This document shows positions 25,525 through 33,727 of a stretch of 64,000 nucleotides of DNA, in pieces. This stretch comes from JAJYUU01 sp963822955 (GTDB taxonomy: Bacteria; Actinomycetota; Actinomycetes; Streptosporangiales; Streptosporangiaceae): positions 186,001 to 250,000 of the forward strand of contig CAWGJS010000001.1 in NCBI GenBank assembly GCA_963822955.1, given 5' to 3'. The position numbers and the translations under genes are program-made. The stretch's first letter is position 1. Every line of letters begins with the position of its first letter. The notes under the pieces are model-generated. The model worked only from the letters and a program-made list of their open reading frames with translations. It ran no database searches and was not told the DNA's origin.

Positions 25525-26547
25525 TTATCGCCAGCCAAGCTCCGGCGCCACGTGGGTGAGGATGGCGTCGATCACGTGAGCGTTGTAGTCGACGCCGAGC
25601 TGGTTGGGCACGGTGAGCAGCAGCGTGTCGGCAGCTGCGATCGCCTCGTCCTCCTTCAGCTGCTGGATCAGCACATCCGGCTCGGCGGCGTAGCTGCGGC
25701 CGAAGATCGCCTGGGTGGTGGCGTCGATGAACCCGATCTCGTCAGCGTCCTGGTTGCGGAGGCCGAAGTAGGCCCGGTCGCGGTCGTCCACCAGGGCGAA
25801 GATGCTGCGGCTCACCGATACCCGGGGCTCGCGGGCGTGGCCGGCCTTCTGCCAGGCGTCACGGTATCCCTGGATCTGCTCAGCCTGCTGCAGGTGGAAC
25901 GGCTTGTCCGACTCGTTGCTGATCAGGGTGGAACTCTGCAGGTTCATGCCCAGCTCTGCCGCCCAGGCGGCGGTCCGCTGCGACCCGGCGCCCCACCAGA
26001 TGCGCTCGCGCAGCCCTTCCGAGTGCGGCTCGACGCGCAGCAGGCCTGGCGGGTTCGCAAACATCGGGCGGGGATTGGGCTCCGCGAAGCCCTTCCCTCT
26101 CAGCACCTCAAGCAGCACCTCGGCGTGCCCGCGGGCCATCTCGGCGTCCGTCTCGTCCTCCTGCGGCTGGTAGCCGAAGTACCGCCAGCCATCGATGACC
26201 TGCTCCGGTGACCCGCGACTGATCCCCAGCTGCAGGCGGCCGCCGGAGATCAGGTCAGCCGCTCCAGCATCCTCGGCCATGTACAGCGGATTCTCGTAAC
26301 GCATGTCGATGACCGCGGTCCCGATCTCGATCCGGCTGGTCCGCGCGCCGACGGCCGCCAGCAGCGGGAAAGGCGATCCCAGCTGCCTCGCGAAATGGTG
26401 CACCCGGAAGTAGGCGCCGTCAGCACCCAGTTCCTCGGCGGCCACCGCCAGGTCGATCGACTGCAGCAGCGCGTCCGACGCCGACCTTGTCTGCGAGCCC
26501 GGCGACGACGACCAGTGCCCGAACGACAGGAAGCCAATCTTCTTCAC
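25525..26547 (-). CDS. LLM-class flavin-dependent oxidoreductase
   Basis: A 340-residue TIM-barrel flavin monooxygenase of the luciferase-like class, using FMNH2 or F420H2. Seen: the N-terminal strand KKIGFLSFGHW, then EELGADGAYFRVHHFARQ (H-H-F), SRIEIGTAVIDMRYENPLYMAEDAG, and GGRLQLGISRGSPEQ with the phosphate-binding G-x-S-R-G. The substrate cannot be predicted. The start was set at GTG 26547 directly before KKIGFL; the ORF is open to 26589. The next gene region on the opposite strand is a truncated hydrolase. Confidence 0.88.
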   Translation of the reverse strand: MKKIGFLSFGHWSSSPGSQTRSASDALLQSIDLAVAAEELGADGAYFRVHHFARQLGSPFPLLAAVGARTSRIEIGTAVIDMRYENPLYMAEDAGAADLISGGRLQLGISRGSPEQVIDGWRYFGYQPQEDETDAEMARGHAEVLLEVLRGKGFAEPNPRPMFANPPGLLRVEPHSEGLRERIWWGAGSQRTAAWAAELGMNLQSSTLISNESDKPFHLQQAEQIQGYRDAWQKAGHAREPRVSVSRSIFALVDDRDRAYFGLRNQDADEIGFIDATTQAIFGRSYAAEPDVLIQQLKEDEAIAAADTLLLTVPNQLGVDYNAHVIDAILTHVAPELGWR

Positions 26548-26660
26548 CAGCGCACCAACGCCAGCCGCCCGTGCGCCATTCCAGGCCACTCAGGCACCGG
26601 CGTCCCGGCCGGCCGGATGCTCGTTCGCGCGTCCGTCCGGAAGCACGAGCTCAAGCTGGC

Positions 26661-27138
26661 CACGAGGCAGGGCTCACCGAGGCCCTCTGGAGGCCGGTCC
26701 GGGAATACTGGCAAGAGCAGAATCCGCAGACCGAGGCCGCGATGCGAGAGGCGCGCTCGCTGGATGCCATCCGCTGGCAGTACCTGCACGGCGTCCCGGA
26801 CGAGAGCGCGGTCAGCCCCGATACCTGGCATCACGACTTCGCACTCGTGTCACGCCCGGGCAATGACCGCATTCAGCTGAGCCTGTTTGCGGACTACGCC
26901 AGCAATATCCCGTTGTATCCGTACCTGCATGCCTACCTTCGCGAGAGCCGGGTTCCGCTGCTCGCGGGTCTGGGGGCGCAACGACGAGATCTTCGGCGCG
27001 GACGGCGCCCGCGCGTTTGCCGCGGACGCGCACCGGCCCGAGATCCATCTGCGTGATGGCAGCCACTTCCTGCTCGAGAGCAACCTCGACGCCGCTGCCG
27101 CTCACATCCTCGGCTTCCTGGGAAGGACATTGTCATGA
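26661..27138 (+). pseudogene. Alpha/beta hydrolase remnant (C-terminal half, frameshifted)
   Basis: The sequence encodes the cap and C-terminal half of an epoxide-hydrolase-like alpha/beta hydrolase. It begins around EAGLTEALWRPVREYW and runs through WQYLHGVPDES and RIQLSLFADYASNIPLYP. After a frame change near 26967 (one extra G) it continues with VWGRNDEIFGADGARAF and the catalytic-His segment LRDGSHFLLESN. The N-terminal half, with the nucleophile elbow and oxyanion motif, is absent; upstream is only the divergent LLM gene start region. It is a truncated, inactive remnant. Its TGA overlaps the start of the SDR gene, so the original gene probably formed an operon with it. Confidence 0.7.
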
Positions 27139-27854
27139 CCGGACCGCTGCACGACCAGACCGTGCTCGTTGTCGGCCGCGGCAGCGGGCTGGCGCGTGCC
27201 GTGACACTAACGGCCCGCGACGCAGGAGCCCGCGTCGTCGCGGCCGGCCGGGACACCGAAGCCCTGCTTGCCACGTACACAGGCGAGCCCCGCATCACTA
27301 CCGAGCATGTCGATCTCACCGACGAGGCCTCGATGGCCAGCCTGGCGGGCCGGCTGGGCACAGTTGACCACGTGGTAACTACCGGCTCCGCGCGAGCCAG
27401 AGGCCACCTCGCCGACCTGGACCGGGACGCAGTCCGGCTGTCCTTTGACACGAAGGTGATCGGCCCGCTCATGCTGGCCAAGCACGTTGCGCCGCGGATG
27501 AGCAAGACCGGGTCGTTCGTGATCTTCTCCGGCGTTGCTGCGGCAAAAATCGCGGTCGGCACGATGGCCGTGGCCATCACCAATGCCGCAGCCGACACCC
27601 TTGCCCGTTCCCTGGCGCTTGAGCTGGCCCCGATCCGGGTAAACGCCATCTCGCCCGGCGTCGTCGACACTGGCGCCTGGGACGCCCTGGGCGAACAGGG
27701 CAAGGCCGACTACTTCGCGGACATGATCGCCCGCAATCCAGTCCAGCGGATCGGGACTCCCGACGACATCGCCACCGCGGTGCTATTCGCGATGACCAGC
27801 ACATTCCTCACCGGCCAGACACTGCACATCGACGGCGGCGAGCCGCTGACCTGA
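27135..27854 (+). CDS. SDR-family protein lacking the YxxxK catalytic motif
   Basis: A 239-residue short-chain dehydrogenase fold. The cofactor loop is VVGRGSGLARAV (a loose G-x-x-x-G-x-G), with D-V/D-L-T and the late APIRVNAISPGVV and TGQTLHIDGGEPL segments well kept. After the conserved serine in FSGVAAAK, the position where Y-x-x-x-K is expected reads TMAVAIT, so neither catalytic Tyr nor Lys is there. It may be one of the divergent SDRs that bind NAD(P) without classical catalysis. Its ATG overlaps the stop of the broken hydrolase. Confidence 0.88.
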   Translation: MTGPLHDQTVLVVGRGSGLARAVTLTARDAGARVVAAGRDTEALLATYTGEPRITTEHVDLTDEASMASLAGRLGTVDHVVTTGSARARGHLADLDRDAVRLSFDTKVIGPLMLAKHVAPRMSKTGSFVIFSGVAAAKIAVGTMAVAITNAAADTLARSLALELAPIRVNAISPGVVDTGAWDALGEQGKADYFADMIARNPVQRIGTPDDIATAVLFAMTSTFLTGQTLHIDGGEPLT

Positions 27855-27886
27855 CATCACCCCTGCGGGCACATCCCGCCGGGCTC

Positions 27887-28774
27887 ATGCGTGGGATGGG
27901 AACGATGGGACTTTCGTGGCAGCAGGGACCGCTCGCCTCCGGATCGATCGGCCGCTTCCTCGTACCTGAGCCGTTGCCCGACAGGCTGCTGTACGCCGAA
28001 CCGCTGCGGCGGCGCATGCGCGTTAAGTTCGGCGGGACGTGGATCGCCGACAGCGAAGACGTCATGCTGCTGCACGAGCCCGCCCGCTATCCGGTGGCTT
28101 ACCTCCCGCTCGGGGACATCTCCCCTGACGTGCTGGAACCCATGGAGTACACCACCCAGCACCAGGACCTTGGGACCACGTCCTGGTTCGCCGTCCGAGC
28201 CGGGTCGCAGTCCAAGGCACGGGCGGCGTGGCAGCACATCGAACTGCCGGCTTATGCGAGCGAACTGAACGGACGGGTCGCGTTCGCCTGGCGAGCCATG
28301 GACGCCTTCTACGAAGAAGACGATCGAATCGTCGGCCATGCCGCCGACAGTTACCACCGGATCGACATCCGCCAGGCGAGCCGCCGCGTTATCGTCCGCC
28401 ACGGGGACCGGGTCGTCGCCGACAGCAGGCGCCCGCTGGCCCTGTACGAGTCCGGCTTCGCACCCCGCTGGTACGTCCCGCGCGCCGACGTGGACGAATC
28501 CGCGCTGACCGCGGTGGAGTTCCAGACGTTCTGTCCGTATAAGGGGGTTTGCAGTTATTACGACATCGGGGATGCGCACCGCGCCGCCTGGTCCTACCTG
28601 AATGCCTGGCCGGAGGTGGGACGCGTCGCCGGCTTTATTTCGTTCGAGCCGGACGAGGTCGAGGTGAGCCTCGGTAGCAGGCGGCTGCGGCTGGAGCCCG
28701 GCCAGAGCGTGATCCCGCACGGCATCGACCGGGAGCTCAGCCTCGATGAAGCACCGCCGGGCGGCCGCCTGTGA
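27887..28774 (+). CDS. Tandem DUF427 protein
   Basis: A 295-residue protein with two copies of the DUF427 fold (PF04248). Copy 1 is at about residues 40-150 (VKFGGTWIADSEDVMLLHEP ... YPVAYLPLGDI), copy 2 at about 165-270 (RRVIVRHGDRVVADSRRPLALYESG, RWYVPRADVD, FCPYKGVCSYYDI, the latter the most conserved stretch of the family). The function is unknown. It lies 32 bases after the SDR gene, and its stop overlaps the start of the MOSC-reductase gene (GTGA), so the three are probably co-transcribed. Confidence 0.88.
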   Translation: MRGMGTMGLSWQQGPLASGSIGRFLVPEPLPDRLLYAEPLRRRMRVKFGGTWIADSEDVMLLHEPARYPVAYLPLGDISPDVLEPMEYTTQHQDLGTTSWFAVRAGSQSKARAAWQHIELPAYASELNGRVAFAWRAMDAFYEEDDRIVGHAADSYHRIDIRQASRRVIVRHGDRVVADSRRPLALYESGFAPRWYVPRADVDESALTAVEFQTFCPYKGVCSYYDIGDAHRAAWSYLNAWPEVGRVAGFISFEPDEVEVSLGSRRLRLEPGQSVIPHGIDRELSLDEAPPGGRL

Positions 28775-30572
28775 CCATGCCCCGCCCGGCGTCGGCAGCA
28801 GCCAAGGCTGCGGAACGAGGTAATGCCGTGCCGGTGCTGATGTCGGTCAACGTCGGCATGCCGAAGGACGTGCCCTGGCAGGGCAGGACCGTCCGCACCG
28901 GCGTCTGGAAGTACCCGGTGGCAGGACCGCGGATGGTGCGGCGGCTGAATATCGACGGGGACGGCCAGGGCGACCTGAACGGCCACGGCGGTGAGCAGCG
29001 GGCGGTGCTGGTCTACCAGATCGATTCCTACCGGCACTGGCAGCAACACTTCGGGCGCGATGATCTCAGCTACGGCAACTTCGGGGAGAATCTCACGGTC
29101 GACGGGCTGCCCGACGGCGAGGTGTGCATCGGCGACCGGTACCAGATCGGCGATGCAGAGTTCGAGGTCACCCAGCCGCGGGTTACCTGCTACCGGGTCG
29201 GCCTGCGCCTGGGCGAGCCCGAGCTCCCGGCCCTCCTGGTCAGCCACCACCGTCCGGGCTTTTACATGCGGGTCATCAGCGAGGGACAGATCCAGGCCGG
29301 CGATGCGATCGTCAAGACCAGGACCGGGCCCGGCGCCCTGTCGGTGGCCGCCACCGATGCGCTGCTCTACCTGCCCGGCCGAGACCCGGGCAAGCTGCGC
29401 GCCGCCCTGCAGATCCCCGCCCTCAGCCCCGGCTGGCAGGACTCGTTTCGCGGCCTGGTTGCCGACGCCGAAAGTAACAGCGCCCCCGGCACGCCGGCGC
29501 CGAGCGCTGCAGCCCGGCCTGGCCTGCCTTCCGGGAGCTGCGCGTCACCGACGTCGTCCGGGAGAGCGCGGCGGTGTCCTCGATCTGCCTCGCCGCGGCC
29601 GACGGCACAGCGCTCCCTGCCGCGCAGGCCGGCCAGTACCTGACGCTGCGGATCACCGGTGCGGGCCAGCCGGCCCCGGTACGCAGCTACTCGCTGTCCT
29701 CGGCGCCTGACGTCGGCACCTACCGGATCAGCGTCAAGGAAGAGCCCCACGGCGCCGCCAGCAGCTACCTGAACCGGGACCTCCGGCCCGGAGCAATCCT
29801 GGATGCGGCCGCGCCCCGCGGCGACTTCGTACTGTCCGACGGCACCGGTCCGATCCTGCTCATCTCCGCCGGCATCGGTGTCACCCCGGTCCTGTCCATG
29901 CTGCACCAGCTGGCGGCAGCAACGAGCGACCGGGACATCTGGTGGCTGCACGGCGCACGCGGACCGAGCGAACATCCCTTTGCGGCCGAGGTACACGGCT
30001 TGCTGGCGGCCCTGCCGCACGCCCGGGAGCACGTGTTCTACAGCGCCGCTACATCCGCCGAGTGCCATCGCGTCCACGCCACGCGCGGGCGTATCTCCGC
30101 AGCAGCGCTAGCCGGACTGGCCATCCCGTCGAGCGCGAGCGCGTACGTCTGCGGGCCGGCCTGGTTCATGGCCGGCATACGCGACGCCCTGACCGCGCTC
30201 GGCGTCGGCCCGGCCGCGATCCACACCGAGCTTTTCGGGGCACTGCCATCCATCAACCCCGGGCTTACCGGGCAGAATCGCCCGCCACCCCACCAGCCAC
30301 CCGGTCCTCCGGGTACCGGGCCGGTGGTCACTTTCGCCCGGAGCGGCATTACCACGCGCTTCGGCACCGGGCGGGGCAGCGTGCTCGACCTCGCCGACGC
30401 CTGTGATGTCCCCACACGGTGGAGCTGCCGGACCGGCGTCTGCCACACCTGCACCACGCCACTGATGTCCGGCGACGTTAGCTACGCACCGGCCCCGCTG
30501 GAACCGCCCGGCGGCGGGCAGGTGCTTGTCTGCTGCGCCCGGCCCGCAACCGACGTCGTCCTGGACATGTAG
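28771..30572 (+). pseudogene. MOSC - ferredoxin reductase - 2Fe2S fusion, frameshifted
   Basis: An intended protein of about 600 residues. The first frame is a MOSC domain (residues 15-215: LNIDGDGQGDLNGHGGEQRA, NFGENLTV, TQPRVTCYRVGLRL with the Cys expected of MOSC sulfur carriers). After a frame change near 29500-29517 the second frame gives an FAD-binding ferredoxin-reductase domain (RSYSLSSAP), an NAD-binding domain (ISAGIGVTPVLSML, YVCGPAWFM) and a C-terminal plant-type 2Fe-2S domain (CRTGVCHTC and a late C). This architecture is a known electron-transfer fusion, related to YiiM-like reductive enzymes for N-oxides or nitro compounds. The total length (1802) is not divisible by three; an isolated MOSC protein would still be made. 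Confidence 0.8.
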
Positions 30573-30584
30573 GCAGCGCGCGCC

Positions 30585-30737
30585 ATGACGACACGACCCC
30601 CGGACCCAGTATCCGATGGCGCGGAATGGCGGGAGACGCCCGAGGCTGTCCCTGAACCCCGGCCAGCCGAGTACGCGGTCAGTCCGGAAATCGGCCCGGT
30701 CCCGGCCATCTACGTGCCGCCCGGCTTCAGGTCATGA
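30585..30737 (+). CDS. Small proline-rich protein (50 aa)
   Basis: An ORF of 50 codons starting at ATG 30585, 12 bases after the 2Fe-2S reductase stop, and ending at 30737. The product begins MTTRPPDPVSDGAEWRE and ends VPAIYVPPGFRS; it is hydrophilic, acidic and proline-rich. Codon choice is like neighbouring genes. There is no family I recognise and no strong ribosome site. It could be a small accessory protein of the preceding operon. Confidence 0.45.
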   Translation: MTTRPPDPVSDGAEWRETPEAVPEPRPAEYAVSPEIGPVPAIYVPPGFRS

Positions 30738-30795
30738 CGCTTTCCGTGAGCGACCCTGCCCCCATCCGGGCCGGCGGCCCGGATGGCGCCTCGGC

Positions 30796-31338
30796 TTAGC
30801 CGCGTCGCAGGTCAGGCAGGTCTGCTGGCCTCAGCCGGTACTCCTGCAGCCGCAGGCCGTGGTACTTCTCTGTCTCGCCGACCCACTCCATGCCGATCCG
30901 GCGCACGACTGCGGCCGCACGCGCATTCGCCGGCCGCACGAGGGCGATTACCTGCTCGATCCCCTGGCCGAAAGCCCAGCGCGCCAGAGCCAGTCCCGAT
31001 TCGGCCGCGTATCCATGACCCCACGCCTGCGGATGAAGCGCCCAGCCGATCTCGAACTCCTCGTCGGGAAACAGCGGCAGCAGGCTTGCCCCGCCTACCA
31101 CCTGCCCGTCCTCGCGGCGCTCGATGGCCCAGCGACCGGCCGGCGACAGCAGCTGTGCATCCTCGGCTACCCATCGCTCCAGCAGCAGGCGCATGGCGTC
31201 GGTGTCACCGACGCGGTCCATGGCGGGCGATAGCCACCGCGCTACCTGCTCATCACCATAGGCACCGAGCGCGGCGTGAGCATCATCGGCTTCCCACCCG
31301 CGCAGAACAAGACGCTCGGCTATCAGTCTCTGCGCCAC
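30796..31338 (-). CDS. GNAT-family N-acetyltransferase
   Basis: A 180-residue acetyltransferase of the RimJ/RimL type (PF13302). Seen: AERLVLRGWEADDA at the start, VVGGASLLPLFPDEEFEIGW on the central strands, the acetyl-CoA loop QAWGHGYAAESG (R/Q-x-x-G-x-G/A) near residue 115, and VRPANARAAAVVRRIGMEWV with the conserved N near 150. The start was set at GTG 31338; the frame remains open much further upstream only because it runs antisense through the MFS gene. The target is unknown (protein N-terminus, drug or small amine). Confidence 0.88.
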   Translation of the reverse strand: MAQRLIAERLVLRGWEADDAHAALGAYGDEQVARWLSPAMDRVGDTDAMRLLLERWVAEDAQLLSPAGRWAIERREDGQVVGGASLLPLFPDEEFEIGWALHPQAWGHGYAAESGLALARWAFGQGIEQVIALVRPANARAAAVVRRIGMEWVGETEKYHGLRLQEYRLRPADLPDLRRG

Positions 31339-31443
31339 ACGGCTTACCTTAGCGCGCGCTCTGCGCACCACTCCGAGCCCTGTGTGCCGCAACTGCCCGT
31401 TCCCGCAGGAATAGTTTCCGGGCCTGCATGGGCTGCTAGGGGC

Positions 31444-32910
31444 GTGAGTGCCGAAACCAGAGCCGGATCCGCCGGGACACCTGACGCGCCGAACCTGGCG
31501 ACGGCCGACCCGGCAGTGCAGGCTGACGGCCTCTGGTCCGCTAGCCACCGTGCGCTTACCCTCGGTCTGGTCCTGACCATCACGTTCATCGCGTCGGAAG
31601 CACTGGCGGTCATAACGATCATGCCGGTCGTGGCTCGCGATCTGGGCGGCCTGAAACTGTATGGCTGGGTGTTCAGCGCGTTCATGCTCGGCAACGTGGT
31701 CGGGATTGTCGCGGCCGGGCGCCAGGCGGACCGGTTCGGTCCTGCACGGCCATTCCTTGCCGGGCTCGCACTGTTCGGAGCGGGGCTCGCCATTGCAGGG
31801 CTTGCTCCGAGCATGCTGGTACTGGTCGCCGGCCGTGCCCTGCAAGGCATCGGGGCCGGCGCCGTGCCCGCAGTCGCGTATGTGTCCATCGGCCGGAGCT
31901 ACCCCGAGCGACTGCGAGCCCGCATGATGGCTGTCTTGTCGACTGCCTGGGTCGTGCCGGGCCTGGTCGGCCCTGCTATCAGCGCGGCAGTGGCGAGCCT
32001 CGTCGGCTGGCGGTGGGTGTTCCTGGGCTTGCTGCCCGTCGTAGCGGTCACTGGTGCCATGGCACTGCCCGCGCTCTTCCGGCTTGGCAAGCAGTGGCAA
32101 GCGGCGGATGGCGCGGATGCCGCTGGCACGGTCCACCGCCTCGGTGACGGGCTGACGGCGGCAGGCGGCGCCGGCCTGATGCTGACCGGCCTGAGCCTGG
32201 TCGCGGGTGGGCGCGACGTCGTGGCGGGCGTGGTCGTCCTGGCGCTCGGGATCGCTGCGATCAGCGTGGCGCTCCGCAGGCTGCTTCCCCCCGGCACCTT
32301 CATCGCGCGACCGGGGCTGCCCACCGTCATTCTCAGTCGTGGCCTGCTGACCTTCGCCTTCTTCGGCGCCGACGCTTACGTGACGCTCACCATTACGACC
32401 ATCCGCCATCACAGTCCTGCCATGGCCGGCATTGCCGTGACCGGGTCGACGCTCGCCTGGACCGCAGGAGCATGGCTTCAGTCCCGGCTCAGCGCACGGT
32501 GGGAAGCGCGCCGTCTGGTTGGCTGGGGGGTAGTCATCATCATGACCGGACTCGCCGCGATGGCGCTTGTGCTGTCGCCCGCCACGCCAGTGGAAGCAGG
32601 CATTGCAGCCTGGACGGTGGCCGGCTTCGGCATTGGCCTGGCGTACGCGCCGATTACGCTCCTCATGCTCCGGGAAGCGCCGCAAGGCCGCGAGGGCTGG
32701 GCGTCTGCGTCGCTGAGCCTGGCCGATGTCCTCGGTACTGCCATCGGAATCGGTCTCGGCGGCTGCGCCGTCACCGCGGCGACGACGCATGGCTGGCCGC
32801 TGACTGCCGGAGTCGGCATCGCGTTCGGCCTGGCCGGAGCGGGGGCTATCGCCCTGGCTCTCGCCAGCCGGCGCCTGCCGCTCACCCTCGCGGCCGCCAG
32901 CGCGAGCTGA
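31444..32910 (+). CDS. MFS multidrug efflux transporter
   Basis: A 488-residue integral membrane protein of the drug:H+ antiporter type. LGLVLTITFIASEALAVITIM forms helix 1, GRQADRFGPARPF carries the loop 2-3 motif, and ALQGIGAGAVPAV followed by STAWVVPGLVGPAISA is the motif C region typical of exporters. Thirteen to fourteen hydrophobic segments are visible. The start was placed at GTG 31444, before VSAETRAGS; an earlier in-frame start at 31276 would add 56 unrelated residues overlapping the divergent GNAT gene. The substrate is unknown. Confidence 0.88.
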   Translation: MSAETRAGSAGTPDAPNLATADPAVQADGLWSASHRALTLGLVLTITFIASEALAVITIMPVVARDLGGLKLYGWVFSAFMLGNVVGIVAAGRQADRFGPARPFLAGLALFGAGLAIAGLAPSMLVLVAGRALQGIGAGAVPAVAYVSIGRSYPERLRARMMAVLSTAWVVPGLVGPAISAAVASLVGWRWVFLGLLPVVAVTGAMALPALFRLGKQWQAADGADAAGTVHRLGDGLTAAGGAGLMLTGLSLVAGGRDVVAGVVVLALGIAAISVALRRLLPPGTFIARPGLPTVILSRGLLTFAFFGADAYVTLTITTIRHHSPAMAGIAVTGSTLAWTAGAWLQSRLSARWEARRLVGWGVVIIMTGLAAMALVLSPATPVEAGIAAWTVAGFGIGLAYAPITLLMLREAPQGREGWASASLSLADVLGTAIGIGLGGCAVTAATTHGWPLTAGVGIAFGLAGAGAIALALASRRLPLTLAAASAS

Positions 32911-32935
32911 CCGGCACACCGCTCAGCCGCCGTCG

Positions 32936-33646
32936 TCACGAGTCGCCCGCGTACCTGTCGTGATGCAGCAGCTGCACGTCTGCGTCCTGCCGGCCAAGCG
33001 GGGTGAGATCCAGGTACTGGTCGTTGGCGCACAGCAGCTCGGCAGCGGTATAGCCGGTGTAGCTGTGCAGGATGGTGTCGCCGTCGCGGTAGAAGACGCT
33101 GACGCCGCCCTGCTCACCTGGCCGGGTGGCCCACGCGCTTCCCATATCGATCAGTTCCTGCTTGGTCCTGAAGTTCCACTCGATCGGCGCGACGTCCTCG
33201 TCGTGCGTCACGTGGAAGTCGTAGTTGAAGTCGCTGCCCTGCGACGAGTACCACGGGAACGGCCAGCCCATCCGCTGCCGGAACGGCTCGATCTTGCCGA
33301 TCGGCGCACGGGACACCGCGGCGAACGTGGTGTTCCGGGCGTGCAGGTGCGCAAGGTTCCCGATGCTGTCGGCCTGGTAGGAGCAGACCGGGCAGCCCTC
33401 GTCCCAGGCCGGATCGAACATGAAGTGCTGGACGATGAGCTGGAGCCGGCCGTCGAACATGTCCAGCAGGCTCACTGTCCCGGCTGGCCCGTCGAACACG
33501 TAGTCCTTCTCGACCCTGACCGCCGGCAGTTCGCGCCGGCGCTCGCTGACCTTAGCCAGCGCCTTGGCCGCCTGCTCCTCAGCTGCCAGCAGTTCCTTTC
33601 GCTCGGCAAGCCACTCATCGGCCGATACGATCCGCGGACCGCTCAT
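32936..33646 (-). CDS. DUF899 thioredoxin-like protein
   Basis: A 236-residue soluble protein of the DUF899 family (PF05988), thioredoxin-fold relatives with a peroxiredoxin-like layout. Seen: WLAERKELLAAEEQAAKALA helix, LLDMFDGRLQLIVQHFMFDP, the redox-type motif CPVCSYQAD, FRQRMGWPFPWYSSQGSDFN and the late GVSVFYRDGDTILHSY. Often found with stress or antibiotic genes; the biochemical role is unproven. The start was set at ATG 33646 with GGGAGGAG upstream; the ORF is open to 33709. Confidence 0.9.
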   Translation of the reverse strand: MSGPRIVSADEWLAERKELLAAEEQAAKALAKVSERRRELPAVRVEKDYVFDGPAGTVSLLDMFDGRLQLIVQHFMFDPAWDEGCPVCSYQADSIGNLAHLHARNTTFAAVSRAPIGKIEPFRQRMGWPFPWYSSQGSDFNYDFHVTHDEDVAPIEWNFRTKQELIDMGSAWATRPGEQGGVSVFYRDGDTILHSYTGYTAAELLCANDQYLDLTPLGRQDADVQLLHHDRYAGDS

Positions 33647-33727
33647 CGTGCTCCTCCCTGCCTGGACATTCTCGCCCTCACGACGAACGGGCCGGGCACC
33701 GATGGACAACCCGGGTAGCGGCCGACG

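Noticed and set aside
31339..32919. Long minus-strand extension of the GNAT reading frame (ORF of 707 codons in total)
   Set aside because: It runs antisense through the MFS gene, with composition typical of antisense high-GC frames (rich in R, G, D, H); only the last 180 codons resemble a protein family.
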